In this document: one piece after another, positions 18,275 to 27,447 of the stretch | Numbering within the stretch: position 1 is the first letter of the stretch | How the letters are laid out: the number at the start of each line of letters is the position of its first letter | Origin: Planctomycetota bacterium | Lineage (GTDB): Bacteria; Planctomycetota; B15-G4; SIAN01 | Direction: 5' to 3' | NCBI GenBank assembly: GCA_016795285.1 | Contig: JAEUIC010000041.1 | Coordinates: 1-64,000, forward strand | Length of the DNA: 64,000 nucleotides | Position numbers and translations under genes: made by a program | Notes under the pieces: model-generated | What the model saw: the letters and a program-made list of their open reading frames with translations, nothing else | Databases searched by the model: none | Told to the model about the DNA's origin: nothing

Positions 18275-19450
18275 ATGGACCTGCTCCTCGAGAACAAGGC
18301 CCCGACGACGCCGATTCGAGCGCTCTTCGTCGACGACGAACCGAAGCTCGTCGAGGCGATCGCGCTGTCGATGCGCCGCGAGCGCTTCGCGATCGCGACG
18401 GCGACGTCGGCGAAGGCGGCGCTCGAGCAGCTCGCGAGCGCCGAGTTCGACGTGGTCGTCTCCGACGAGCGGATGCCGGGCACCAGCGGCAGCTCGTTCC
18501 TCACCGAAGTGCGGCGCCGCTGGCCGCGCACCGCGCGGATCATGCTGTCGGGGCAAGCGGACGTCCGCGCGACGCTGGCCGCCATCAACGAAGCGCACGT
18601 CTTCCGCTTCCTCACCAAGCCGTGCTCGCCGTCCGACCTCGCCTTCTGCATCCGCCAGGCGGTCGCCGCGGCGCACGAGCCGAACGAGGCCGACCCCGCG
18701 ACCGGCGCCGCTCGCTCGCCGGCCGCGGTCGTCGAGCCGCTCGCGCCGTTCGATGCGGCCGAGTTCGAGCGCCTGTGCGGGACGCTCTGGATGGCCTACC
18801 ACTCGATCGTCGACGCGCACCGCGGGACGGTGGTCGCGTGCGAAGCGCTGGTCCGTTCCGACGACGCGACGTTCGGGAACGCCGACCAGTTCATCCGGCG
18901 CGCCGAGCAGGCCGGCGTCGTCGAGGCGGTCGATCGCCGGATCCGCGCGCTGGTGGCCGCCGACCTGCCGCAGCTCGACCCCGCGTGGACCGTGCTGGTC
19001 AACCTCCATCCGCGCTCGCTGCGCGACCCGTCGCTCTACGAGCGCGACGATCCGCTCCATCCGTTCCGCGCGCGCATCGTGCTGGAGATCACCGAACGCG
19101 AGAACCTCGCCGGCATGGCCGACCTCGCGGTGCGCACGCGGCGGCTGCGCGATCTCGGCTACCGCGTCGCGGTCGACGACCTCGGCGCCGGCTACGCCGG
19201 GCTCTCGACCTTCACGACGGTCGTGCCCGACGTGGTGAAGTTCGACCAAGGGCTCGTGCGCGACTGCGACGGCTCGCCGACCAAGCGGAAGCTGCTCGAG
19301 TCGATGGCATCGCTCTGCCGCGAGCTCGACATCCGGACCATCGCGGAAGGGGTCGAGACCGAGGCGGAGCGGCGTTGCGTCGTCGCGGCCGGCTGCGACC
19401 TGATCCAGGGCTACCTGTTCGGCAAGCCGCAGCGTCGCACGTCGCGCTGA
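18275..19450 (+). CDS. Response regulator with EAL domain (c-di-GMP phosphodiesterase)
   Basis: 391 residues. The receiver domain occupies about 14-135, with acidic pocket VDDEP, phospho-acceptor D64 in SDERMPG and lysine in FLTKPCSP. The EAL domain (about 160-390) keeps the motifs used for catalysis: EALVR, NLHPRSL, EITER, DDLGAGY, KFDQGLV, EGVET and QGYLFGKP. It is therefore likely an active phosphodiesterase cleaving c-di-GMP, switched by phosphorylation, like PvrR/RocR-type proteins. The ATG at 18275 has GAAGGG about 10 bases upstream; an in-frame ATG 63 bases earlier lacks one. It heads a plus-strand set with a thioredoxin-like gene, a histidine kinase and receiver-HDOD, so the kinase is the probable partner. 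Confidence 0.88.
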   Translation: MDLLLENKAPTTPIRALFVDDEPKLVEAIALSMRRERFAIATATSAKAALEQLASAEFDVVVSDERMPGTSGSSFLTEVRRRWPRTARIMLSGQADVRATLAAINEAHVFRFLTKPCSPSDLAFCIRQAVAAAHEPNEADPATGAARSPAAVVEPLAPFDAAEFERLCGTLWMAYHSIVDAHRGTVVACEALVRSDDATFGNADQFIRRAEQAGVVEAVDRRIRALVAADLPQLDPAWTVLVNLHPRSLRDPSLYERDDPLHPFRARIVLEITERENLAGMADLAVRTRRLRDLGYRVAVDDLGAGYAGLSTFTTVVPDVVKFDQGLVRDCDGSPTKRKLLESMASLCRELDIRTIAEGVETEAERRCVVAAGCDLIQGYLFGKPQRRTSR

Positions 19451-19514
19451 AACGCGTTCCGCAGCGGGAAACCCCGCTCCCGTCGCCGCCGCCGCGCCAG
19501 CCGATCGAGGGACC

Positions 19515-20180
19515 ATGAGCGCACCCTCCTCCCTCCCGACCGCCGCGAACGCCGCGAACGCCGCTCCTGCGCGCCGCTGCGCCGGCCTCGGCTTCGCGCT
19601 GCTGGCGCTCGGCTGGGTCGCCGCGGTCAGCGGCGCGTTCGCGGCGCTCGCGATCTACAAGGCGACGCCGGGCGTGCTGGCCCCGGCGCCGCTCGATTGG
19701 CCGGAAGCCAGCTCGATCGCGCGGCTCCCCGGGCGCGCGCAGCTGCTCTGCTTCGTGCTGCCGCACTGCCCGTGCGCCGAGGCGACGCTCGCCGAGCTGT
19801 CGCGCCTCCTCTCGGCGCGGCCTGCGCAGGCGGAGGTGCACGTGGTGATCGCGCTGCCGCCGGGCGTCGACCCGAGCTGGCGCGAGACCGCCATCGTCGC
19901 CGCCGCCAGCGAGCTGCCCGGCGCGCACCTCACCTTCGACGTCGACCTCGTCGAGTCGGCCCGCTTCGGCGCGACCACTTCGGGGCAGGTGCTGGTCTAC
20001 GACGGCGCGGGGCGGCTCGCGTTCCGCGGCGGCGTCACGCCGTCGCGCGGCCATCGCGGCGAGAACGCCGGATCCGACGCGGTGGCAGCGCTCGTCCGCG
20101 GCGAGGCCGCCCAGCACTCGGTGTGGCCGGTCTTCGGCTGCGAGCTCGCGACGCCGCTCGCGGAAGAGGCGCCGCCGTGA
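19515..20180 (+). CDS. Membrane-anchored thioredoxin-fold protein with CPC motif
   Basis: 221 residues. One transmembrane helix (GFALLALGWVAAVSGAFAAL, about residues 27-50) is followed by an extracytoplasmic domain. LLCFVLPHCPCAEATLAELS places a Cys-Pro-Cys at the position of the thioredoxin CxxC, and the following strands and helices (EVHVVIALPPG, GQVLVYDGAGRLAFRGGVT) fit a thioredoxin fold ending in a GG(V/I)T-type strand. From memory, similar proteins beside planctomycete sensor kinases are sometimes named RedB; this was not checked. Its stop overlaps the kinase start (GTGA), so it may be a redox-sensing or assembly partner of the kinase. Confidence 0.65.
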   Translation: MSAPSSLPTAANAANAAPARRCAGLGFALLALGWVAAVSGAFAALAIYKATPGVLAPAPLDWPEASSIARLPGRAQLLCFVLPHCPCAEATLAELSRLLSARPAQAEVHVVIALPPGVDPSWRETAIVAAASELPGAHLTFDVDLVESARFGATTSGQVLVYDGAGRLAFRGGVTPSRGHRGENAGSDAVAALVRGEAAQHSVWPVFGCELATPLAEEAPP

Positions 20181-22120
20181 ACGCGGCGCCGCCCGCCGCG
20201 ATCGCGCTGCCGCTCGAGCCGCGCTCCGGGACGGACCCGACGGAGCACGACTTCCAGCTCGACGTCGAGCGCCACCTCGCCGCGCAACTCGACCAGCTGC
20301 GCTGCCGGTGCGATCGGCAGTTCGCGTGGCTCATGGCGTGCCAGTGGGTCATCGCGCTGGCGGTCGCGCTGGTCGTCTCGCCGCGCGCCTGGGAGGGCGC
20401 GACGAGCTCGATCCATGTCCACGTCTGGTTCGCGGGGCTGGTCGGCGGCGTGCTCACCCTGCCGGTCGCATGGCTCGCGCGCTGGCGTCCGGGCGCCGCG
20501 ACCACGCGGCATGCCGTCGCGATCGCGCAGATGCTCTGGTCGGCGATCCTGATCCACCTGACCGGCGGCCGGATCGAGACGCACTTCCACGTGTTCGGAT
20601 CGATCGCGTTCCTCGCGTTCTATCGCGACCGCAGCGTGATCCTGACCGCGACGCTGGTCGTCGTGGCCGACCACCTGCTGCGCGGACTCGCCTTCCCGCA
20701 GTCGGTCTACGGCGTGCCGAACCCGGAGTGGTGGCGCTTCCTCGAACACGCCGGCTGGGTGCTCTTCGAGATCGCGGTGCTGGTCGCCGGGATCGCCGGC
20801 GCGCAGCGCGACATGCGGTCGCTCGCGGTCGGCGACGCGAAGCTCGAGGCGACCAACGACTCGATCGAGCGCACCGTCCTGCTGCGCACGCGCGAGCTCG
20901 CCGAGAGCCGCGAGCAGCTGCGCGGGCTGCTCGAGACGACGCGCGCCATCCCGTGGGAGCTCGACGCGGGCACCTTCCAGTTCGGCTACGTCGGGCCGCA
21001 GGCGGCGCGGCTCCTCGACCTGCCGCCCGAAGCGTGGACGGCGCCCACCTTCTGGCAGGAGCGGGTCGTCCCCGAGGATCGCGAGCGGACGCTGGCCGCG
21101 TTGCGTCGCGTGGCGGCGACGCGCGCCGACGAGGAGGTCGAGTTCCGGCTGCGGTGCGCCGACGGACGGGTCGCGTGGGTGCGCAGCGTCGTCTCCGCCT
21201 CCGAGCAGGGCAGCCGCCTGCGCGGCGTGCTGGTCGACGTGACCGAGCGGCGGCGGCTCGAGCTCGAGCTGCAGCAGTCGCAGAAGCTCGAGTCGGTGGG
21301 GCGTCTCGCCGCCGGCGTCGCCCACGAGATCAACACGCCGGTGCAGTTCGTCTGCGACAGCATCCACTACGTGCGCGGCAGCTGCGACGACCTCTTCAGC
21401 CTGATCGCGCGCTACCGGGAGGCGACCGACGCCGCGCGCGCCGAGCGGATCGACGCGACGACGCTCCGCGCGCTCGCGGAGGCCGAGCGGGTGGCCGACG
21501 TCGAGTACGCGCTCGAGCACGTGCCGCGCGCGCTCGACCGCTCGCTCGAGGGGCTCGGGCGCATCGCCACGATCGTGAGCTCGATGAAGGAGTTCGCCCA
21601 CCCCGACCAGCGCGAGATGGTCGCGATCGACCTGAACCGCGCCATCGAGAGCACCCTCGCCATCGCGCGCGGCGAGTACAAGTACGTCGCCGACGTCGCC
21701 ACCGACCTCGGCGAGCTGCCGCCGGTGGTCTGCCACGCCGGCGAGGTGAACCAGGTCGTGCTCAACCTGCTGGTCAACGCCGCCCACGCGATCGCCGACG
21801 CGGTGCGCGGCAGCGAGCGGCGCGGTCGCATCGCCGTCCGCACGCGCAAGGACGGCGACGACGTGGTCGTCTCGATCGCCGACGACGGTGCCGGCATCCC
21901 GCTCGAGGTGCGCCCGCGCCTCTTCGAGCCCTTCTTCACCACCAAGGAGGTCGGGCGCGGGACGGGCCAGGGGCTCGCCATCGCGCGCGCGATCGTCGTC
22001 GAGCGGCACGGAGGCTCGATCTCGTTCGAGTCGGCGGTCGGCGTCGGGACCACCTTCACCTTCCGCCTGCCGGTGCACGGCGCGTCGCGCGCGGCCGTCG
22101 TCGCGAGCGTGCCGTCATGA
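20177..22120 (+). CDS. Membrane sensor histidine kinase with PAS domain
   Basis: 647 residues from a GTG that overlaps the upstream stop (GTGA). About five hydrophobic segments lie between 48 and 210 with a His-rich block (IHLTGGRIETHFHVFG). A coiled linker and a PAS/PAC domain (about 245-355, ending VLVDVTERRRLELEL) follow. The phosphorylated His is H383 in AAGVAHEINTPVQFV. The ATPase domain is complete: N box NQVVLNLLVNAAHAI, G1 SIADDGAGIP, F box LFEPFFTTK and G2 GTGQGLAIA. It lacks its own receiver domain. It is an active kinase, most likely phosphorylating the receiver-HDOD protein encoded directly after (ATGA) and perhaps the receiver-EAL protein. The membrane signal is unknown. Confidence 0.9.
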   Translation: MNAAPPAAIALPLEPRSGTDPTEHDFQLDVERHLAAQLDQLRCRCDRQFAWLMACQWVIALAVALVVSPRAWEGATSSIHVHVWFAGLVGGVLTLPVAWLARWRPGAATTRHAVAIAQMLWSAILIHLTGGRIETHFHVFGSIAFLAFYRDRSVILTATLVVVADHLLRGLAFPQSVYGVPNPEWWRFLEHAGWVLFEIAVLVAGIAGAQRDMRSLAVGDAKLEATNDSIERTVLLRTRELAESREQLRGLLETTRAIPWELDAGTFQFGYVGPQAARLLDLPPEAWTAPTFWQERVVPEDRERTLAALRRVAATRADEEVEFRLRCADGRVAWVRSVVSASEQGSRLRGVLVDVTERRRLELELQQSQKLESVGRLAAGVAHEINTPVQFVCDSIHYVRGSCDDLFSLIARYREATDAARAERIDATTLRALAEAERVADVEYALEHVPRALDRSLEGLGRIATIVSSMKEFAHPDQREMVAIDLNRAIESTLAIARGEYKYVADVATDLGELPPVVCHAGEVNQVVLNLLVNAAHAIADAVRGSERRGRIAVRTRKDGDDVVVSIADDGAGIPLEVRPRLFEPFFTTKEVGRGTGQGLAIARAIVVERHGGSISFESAVGVGTTFTFRLPVHGASRAAVVASVPS

Positions 22121-23304
22121 GCGCGCCGCGGCTGCTCTTCGTCGACGACGAGCCGCACTTCCTCGAGGGGCTGCGCGACCTGCTGCGCCGCCGCCGCCAC
22201 GAATGGGAGGCGCGCTTCGTGCGCAGCGGCGCCGCGGCGCTCGAGGAGCTGGCGCGCGACCCGTTCGACCTGGTGCTGACCGACCTGCAGATGCCGGGCA
22301 TGGGCGGCGTCGAGCTGCTGCAGCGGGTCCGCTCGCTGCAACCGGGAGCGACGCGCCTCGTGCTCTCCGGGGCGACCGACCGCGCCGTGCTCGGGCGCGC
22401 GCTCCTCGTGGCGCATCGATTCGTCGCCAAGCCGTGCGATGCCGGGCGCCTGCAGGCGGTGATCGAGCGCACGTTGGCGCTCCGTGCGCTGCTCGGCGAC
22501 CCGGCCCTGCGCCGTCGCATCGGCGACGTCGAGCGCCTCCCGTCGCCGCCCGCCATCTACGGCGAGCTGCTCGCGGTGGCGGCGCGCCCCGACTCGGGCG
22601 CGTCCGACGTCGCCGCCGTGCTGCAGCGCGATCCGGCGATGGCGGCGAAGGTGCTGCAGGTGGTGAACAGCGCCGCCGTCGGCCTCTGCGAACGCGTGGT
22701 GACCGTCGGGCGCGCCGTCTCGTTCCTCGGGGTCGAGCTGGTGAAGGGGCTCGCGCTGGCGAGCGACGCCTTCGGCTGCGCGGCGCTCGGCACGCTCGAG
22801 CACGGCTTCGTCGAGTCGACGCAACGCCACTCGCTCGCCGTGGCGCAGGTCGCGCGGCGCATCGTGGTCGATCGCGCGCGCGCCGACGAGGCGTTCGTGG
22901 CGGGGATCGTGCACGAGGTCGGCGCGCTGCTGCTCGCCGCGCAGGGAGCGCTGCCGGCCGGCTTCGCGCTGCAGCTCGGCTCCGCCGCGCTGCTCGAGCG
23001 CGAGCGGGCGGAGTGGGGCGTCACGCACGGCGAGGTGGGGGCCTACCTGCTCGGCAGCTGGGGGCTGCCCCACGCGATCGTCGATGCGGTCGCCCGCCAC
23101 CATCGACCGGTGGTGCGCGCGGGGCCGCCCGATGCGGTCGAACTCGCGCTGCACGTCGCCGATGCGCTGGTGGAGGAGCTCGAAGCGGAGGGCGAGCCGG
23201 CGCGCCTCGACCGCGCGGCTCTCGAGGCGGCCGGGGTCGTCGAGCGGCTCCCCGACTGGCGCGCGGTCGCGTCGGCGGTGGTCGCGCCGAGCCGCGTCGC
23301 CTAG
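22117..23304 (+). CDS. Response regulator with HDOD output domain
   Basis: 395 residues. The receiver domain (about 1-120) has the acidic pair in FVDDEP, phospho-acceptor D56 in LTDLQMPG and lysine in FVAKPCD. An HDOD domain spans about 140-340 (RLPSPPAIYGELLAVA, VLQRDPAMAAKVLQVVNSAA, AVSFLGVELVKGLAL, GIVHEVGALLL). HDOD domains resemble HD hydrolases but lack the metal site and act in signalling. The start codon overlaps the kinase stop (ATGA), so kinase and regulator are translationally coupled and very likely cognate. The minus-strand gene downstream ends only 12 bases away. Confidence 0.9.
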   Translation: MSAPRLLFVDDEPHFLEGLRDLLRRRRHEWEARFVRSGAAALEELARDPFDLVLTDLQMPGMGGVELLQRVRSLQPGATRLVLSGATDRAVLGRALLVAHRFVAKPCDAGRLQAVIERTLALRALLGDPALRRRIGDVERLPSPPAIYGELLAVAARPDSGASDVAAVLQRDPAMAAKVLQVVNSAAVGLCERVVTVGRAVSFLGVELVKGLALASDAFGCAALGTLEHGFVESTQRHSLAVAQVARRIVVDRARADEAFVAGIVHEVGALLLAAQGALPAGFALQLGSAALLERERAEWGVTHGEVGAYLLGSWGLPHAIVDAVARHHRPVVRAGPPDAVELALHVADALVEELEAEGEPARLDRAALEAAGVVERLPDWRAVASAVVAPSRVA

Positions 23305-23315
23305 CCGCGCGGCGC

Positions 23316-25967
23316 TCAGCGCTTGGCGGGCTTGCCGTCGAAGAGCGCGGCGAGCTCCTGCTCGAGCCACGCTTCGCGGCGGCGGGCGAGCTCGGTCGGG
23401 TCGAGGCTCGCCTCGAGGACGAGCAGGTCGAGCGTGACCTCGACGTCGCTGTAGGTCATGACGCCGAACTGGCCCGACTGGCGCGTGCCGACCGGCACCT
23501 GGCGCTGCGGGAAGCCCTCGCAGCGGAGCGTCGCCTGCTTGCCGTCGTGGGTCAGCGTCACGTCGTACGCCACGTCCCAGTCGGTGCGCGTCGCGTCGTT
23601 GTCGCTCTCGAACTTGGCGCCGTCGCGCGCCTCGACTCCCGCCATGTCGAGCGTGTTGATCAGCCGCTTGCCGCCGTCGTCGCAGACGAGGATCGAGACG
23701 CTGCAGCGGCAGTTCTCGATGTAGGGCTTCGGCTCGACGTAGCTGAACTGGTAGCGGCAGGTGAGCGGCGCCGCGAACGCCACCTTGCAGCGCCACGCCG
23801 CCTTGCCGCGCATCCGCAGCGCCCCCTTCTCGACCTTCAAGTAGGAGTCGGCGATCGGGTACTGCAGCGCGTAGCTCCCGTGCAGCTCGACGCGCACCGG
23901 CGCCGGCTCGAAGTCTTGCGCCTGCTTCGCGTCCTCGAAGTCCCACGTCACGCGCAGGCGCCCCTCGCCGAGCGACTCCACCTTGCCGGCGAGCCCGAGG
24001 CCCGGCAGCCCGCGCGCCTCGAAGAGCGGCGCCGCGGCGAAGGCGGCGAGCGTCCGCAGCGCCGGCAGCCGCGCGAGGACGAGCGGCTCGCTGCGATGCT
24101 GCGTCAGCAGCGCGCGCACCTGCTCCAGCGCCGCCTCGCCGTGCGCGACGGTCGCCGGTCGCGGCGCGCGCGCGAGCGACTCGATCAGCGCCGCCGCCGC
24201 GCCGCTCTTCAGCAGCGCCGCCGCCTGCGCGCCGTCGTCGCGCAGCGCCACCTCGGGCGGCGTCGCGCCGGCGATCCCCTTCGCCCACGCCTTGCGCCCG
24301 GCGAGCAGCGCCGCGAAGGCGCGCGCCGTCGCGCTGCCCGTCTCGCGCTTCCACTCGCTCATCGTGCGCAGCAGCTCCTCGCAGCCGATCGCCGCGAGCG
24401 GCACGCGCTCGACCACTCCCTTCGCGCCCGACAGCAGCAGCACGTCGCCTTCCACCTCTTGCGCGGTGCCGCTGCGCGCGGCGCCGTCGTGGTCGAACTT
24501 GAGCTTCCGCTTGTCGCCCTTCGCCGCGAGCAGGAACTCGCGCCGCGCGGCCGACAGCTCGACCAGCCGCTCGACGTCGCGCTGCGCCCGCTGCGCCAGC
24601 GGATCGCCCGCCGGCAGCTCGGCCCGCAGCGCCTCGAGCGCGCCCTTCGCGCCGTCGAGGTCGCCGTCGCCCGCGCGCCGCAGCGCCATTCCAAGGCGCG
24701 CTTCCGGCGGCAGCGGCTCCTCGAGCAGCAGCGCCGGCTCGAACGCCGGATCGAGCAGCTTGCTGGTGAAGCCGCTCGCGTTCGCGTCGCCGCCGCTGCG
24801 CCCGCGCTCGGCCGCGCCCGCGGCGCCGCTGCGGGCCGCGCTCGCCGACCCGCCGTCGCCCTTCGCCAGCGCCGCCGCCAGCTCCGGCGAGAGCTGCAGC
24901 TCCTTCTCCAACGAGCCCTTCGCGGCACGCGCCAGGAACTGCGCGAAGCCCGCCTGCAGCGCCGCGGCGTCGACGGCGACCGGCGCCGCCTTCAGCTTCT
25001 CGCGCGTGCCGAGCAGCGCGGCGAGCCGCTCGACCAGCAACGGCCGCAACTTGCCGCCCTCCTCGCGCAGCAGCCAGTGGACGAAGAGCGACGACTCGGC
25101 GAGGAAGGCGTAGCGCACCTCGACCGCCGCGTCGCTGCTCGCGTCGATCGTCGCTCCGGTGCGCTTCGACTGCAGCGCCAGCAGCCCGTTCCAATCGGCG
25201 ACGCGCAGCAGCTCCTCGATCGGCAGCCAGGCGAGCGCGCGCTGCTCCGCATCGAGCAGCCGCGCGACGTACCAGCGCAGCGTCCCGGTCCGCAGCGTGG
25301 CGACGCGCGCCGCCTGGGCGTCACCGTCGTGGCCGGCGAGCGCGAAGGAGAGCCCCTCGCGCACCCAGAGTTCGCGCCCCGGCGCCGCCGGATCGCCTTG
25401 CGCCAGGCCATCGAGCAGCGAGCGCCCCAGCACGTAGAGCGCCTCGGCGCGGTCGCGCGCGTCGTCGGGCGTCTCGAAGATGTCGCGCTTCACCACGCCG
25501 ACGTCGAGCTCGCCGTTCCAGTGGTTCATCCCGCTCGAGTCGGGAGTGCCGCAGAGCTTCCAGTAGTTGCCGAAGTCGCCTTCGCTCGCCAGCACGACGA
25601 GCGTGTCGAGCGCGCGACCGGGCCGACGCGCGGCCGGCAGCGCCGCACCGAGCTCGTCGCGCAGCAGCGCGCGCGCGGCGGCGACCCACGGCTCGCAGAG
25701 CGCCGCGAAGTCGCGCTCGAAGCCGGGCTTCGCGTTGGCCGGGCGCTGCACCAGCCAGAGCGTCGGCGCGAAGTCGCTGCAGGCGGCGAGCTCGACGCGC
25801 TGGAAGTAGGGATGCGTCGGCAGCCGCGCGAGCAGCGCCTCGCGCTCGGCGGCCTGCGCGGCGTCGAGCGGAGCGGCGGACTGCGCGGGCAGCGGAGCGG
25901 CGTCGAGCGGAGCGGCGGAGACGACGGCCGCGGTGATCGTCGCGAAGAGCAGGCGGAGCATCCCCAT
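23316..25967 (-). CDS. Large secreted protein of unknown function
   Basis: 883 residues with a signal peptide (GMLRLLFATITAAVVSAAP) and GGAGAG 6 bases before ATG. Residues 40-330 have the feel of a metallopeptidase-like or DUF1570-like domain (LDTLVVLASEGDFGNYW; ELWVREGLSFALAGHDGD), but no HExxH motif is present, so activity is doubtful. A Ser/Gly/Ala-rich linker and helical region follow. The last 220 residues are a beta-sandwich resembling a concanavalin/LamG-type domain (VTWDFEDAKQAQDFE ... GQFGVMTYSDVEVTLDLL). A 22-bp direct repeat duplicates SAAPLDAA near the signal peptide. The upstream MFS gene ends 42 bases before the start, so cotranscription is possible. No named family was recognised. 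Confidence 0.6.
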   Translation of the reverse strand: MGMLRLLFATITAAVVSAAPLDAAPLPAQSAAPLDAAQAAEREALLARLPTHPYFQRVELAACSDFAPTLWLVQRPANAKPGFERDFAALCEPWVAAARALLRDELGAALPAARRPGRALDTLVVLASEGDFGNYWKLCGTPDSSGMNHWNGELDVGVVKRDIFETPDDARDRAEALYVLGRSLLDGLAQGDPAAPGRELWVREGLSFALAGHDGDAQAARVATLRTGTLRWYVARLLDAEQRALAWLPIEELLRVADWNGLLALQSKRTGATIDASSDAAVEVRYAFLAESSLFVHWLLREEGGKLRPLLVERLAALLGTREKLKAAPVAVDAAALQAGFAQFLARAAKGSLEKELQLSPELAAALAKGDGGSASAARSGAAGAAERGRSGGDANASGFTSKLLDPAFEPALLLEEPLPPEARLGMALRRAGDGDLDGAKGALEALRAELPAGDPLAQRAQRDVERLVELSAARREFLLAAKGDKRKLKFDHDGAARSGTAQEVEGDVLLLSGAKGVVERVPLAAIGCEELLRTMSEWKRETGSATARAFAALLAGRKAWAKGIAGATPPEVALRDDGAQAAALLKSGAAAALIESLARAPRPATVAHGEAALEQVRALLTQHRSEPLVLARLPALRTLAAFAAAPLFEARGLPGLGLAGKVESLGEGRLRVTWDFEDAKQAQDFEPAPVRVELHGSYALQYPIADSYLKVEKGALRMRGKAAWRCKVAFAAPLTCRYQFSYVEPKPYIENCRCSVSILVCDDGGKRLINTLDMAGVEARDGAKFESDNDATRTDWDVAYDVTLTHDGKQATLRCEGFPQRQVPVGTRQSGQFGVMTYSDVEVTLDLLVLEASLDPTELARRREAWLEQELAALFDGKPAKR
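25859..25919 (-). repeat. 22-bp direct repeat in the signal-peptide region
   Basis: The same 22 bases occur at 25859-25880 and 25898-25919, 39 bases apart (in frame). They encode a repeated Ala-Ala-Pro-Leu-Asp-Ala-Ala stretch at the start of the mature protein, apparently a recent short duplication. Confidence 0.85.
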
Positions 25968-26009
25968 GCGATCTCTCCGAGTTCCGTGCGCGGAGCGGGC
26001 CGCGGCAGC

Positions 26010-27401
26010 CTACCGCTCGCCGTGGCGGCGCGGGCGCTCCTCGGGCAGCTCGACTTCGTGCGCGAGGCCGCCCGACGGCACCACGCCGACCACGCGCAGC
26101 AGCAGCGCCTTCGCTCCGGTGTCGCCGCCGCCCGGCCGCGGCCGCACGAGGCGCGGCAGCAGCAGCACGAAGAGGCAACGCGCCACGATGCTGATGGCGA
26201 AGAGGCGCCGGAACGTCGCGCCGTCGAGCGACAGGAAGAGGCCGCCCGCCACGCTGCCGAGCAGCTGCGCGACGCCGTTCAGGCTGCTCTGCGCGGCGAT
26301 CGCGTGGGGTCGCGTGGCGCGGAAGGTCGTGTGCAGCACCAGCACGAACAGTCCGATCTCGAGGCAGCCCCAGGTGATGCCGGCGGCGAACTGCGAGGCG
26401 TAGACCCACGGCCAGCCGTCCGCCCACAGGTAGGGCAGCGGCACGAGCGCGCAGCCGAGCACGCCGAGCAGCCAGACGGCGCGCGCGCCGTGGCGATCGA
26501 TCCACTCGCCGAAGCGCACCTGCAGCACCGACTTCAACGCGATCTGCAGCGCGAAGGCGCCCATCAGCAGCAGGTAGGAGAAGTGGAGCTCGCGCGCCAT
26601 GAAGGGGAGGAAGAAGGGGCTCGCGAGGTAGACGACCGCGTAGTAGCCGGCGCTGCCGACGATGAGGCGCCACGCGTTGCTGCCGCGCGACGTGCGCAGG
26701 AACTGGAGGACGCGCGCGGCGGGCGCGAGTCCCTGGAAGGCCGGTTCGGGCGAGCGCAGCAGCAGCAGCGTCGAGGCGAGCCGCGAGAGGCCGGCGATCA
26801 GGAAGATCAGCGCGAAGCCGCGGCCGGAGGCGGCGAGCGCCGGCCACCACGCCGAGGTCGCCGCGCCGTAGACGAGGTGCGGCTCGAGCAGCTGCAGCGT
26901 GACGCCCGCCACCACCATCGAGGCGCAGATGGTCGCCTGCACCGCCTTCATGCGCCGCGCGAAGTAGTTGCCGCGGATCCGCTCGGGCACGAGGTCGCCG
27001 TACCACGAGGTCCAGCCGGGCGAGGCGCCCTGGCCGGCGACGTGGTAGAGGCTCGCGCCGACGACCAGCAGCGTCGGCGTCTGCCGCCCGAGCGCATCAA
27101 GAAGCGCGAGCGCCAGCAGCGCCAGCGCCTGCAGCGCGGTGAAGCTCGCCACCAGGAGGCGGCGCGAGGCGACGTGGTGCATCAGGCGCAGCGCGGCGAG
27201 CGAACCGAGTGCGCCGACACCGAGCGGCAGCCCGACCACCAGCGCCTGCTCGAACGGACTCGCGCCGAGCCGGATGGCGTCGACCACGAACCACGTCTCC
27301 GCGCAGCCGACCATGCCGGCGTAGAGCATCCCCTCGGGCACGGCGAGGCCGAGCGAGCGGCGGACGGCGGAGCGCGGCAAGGACGAGCGGGGCGACGGCA
27401 T
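26010..27401 (-). CDS. Major facilitator superfamily transporter
   Basis: 463 residues with about eleven or twelve hydrophobic helices. It has the MFS layout: conserved loop residues after helix 2 (LRLMHHVASRRLL), a central loop (LRSPEPAFQGLAPAAR) and the repeated half with FGEWIDRHGARAVWLLG, matching the G-x(3)-D-R/K-x-G-R-R-like loop. No substrate can be inferred. The start ATG at 27401 is in frame and precedes an Arg/Ser-rich cytosolic tail; TATCAT 30-40 bases upstream could be a −10 element. It is divergent from the TPR regulator gene, with 46 bases between starts. Its stop codon TAG lies 43 bases before the unknown secreted gene. Confidence 0.82.
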   Translation of the reverse strand: MPSPRSSLPRSAVRRSLGLAVPEGMLYAGMVGCAETWFVVDAIRLGASPFEQALVVGLPLGVGALGSLAALRLMHHVASRRLLVASFTALQALALLALALLDALGRQTPTLLVVGASLYHVAGQGASPGWTSWYGDLVPERIRGNYFARRMKAVQATICASMVVAGVTLQLLEPHLVYGAATSAWWPALAASGRGFALIFLIAGLSRLASTLLLLRSPEPAFQGLAPAARVLQFLRTSRGSNAWRLIVGSAGYYAVVYLASPFFLPFMARELHFSYLLLMGAFALQIALKSVLQVRFGEWIDRHGARAVWLLGVLGCALVPLPYLWADGWPWVYASQFAAGITWGCLEIGLFVLVLHTTFRATRPHAIAAQSSLNGVAQLLGSVAGGLFLSLDGATFRRLFAISIVARCLFVLLLPRLVRPRPGGGDTGAKALLLRVVGVVPSGGLAHEVELPEERPRRHGER

Positions 27402-27447
27402 GGAGGGCAGGCTGCCAGGAGGGGCGGCGGATGATACGGTCGGGCGC

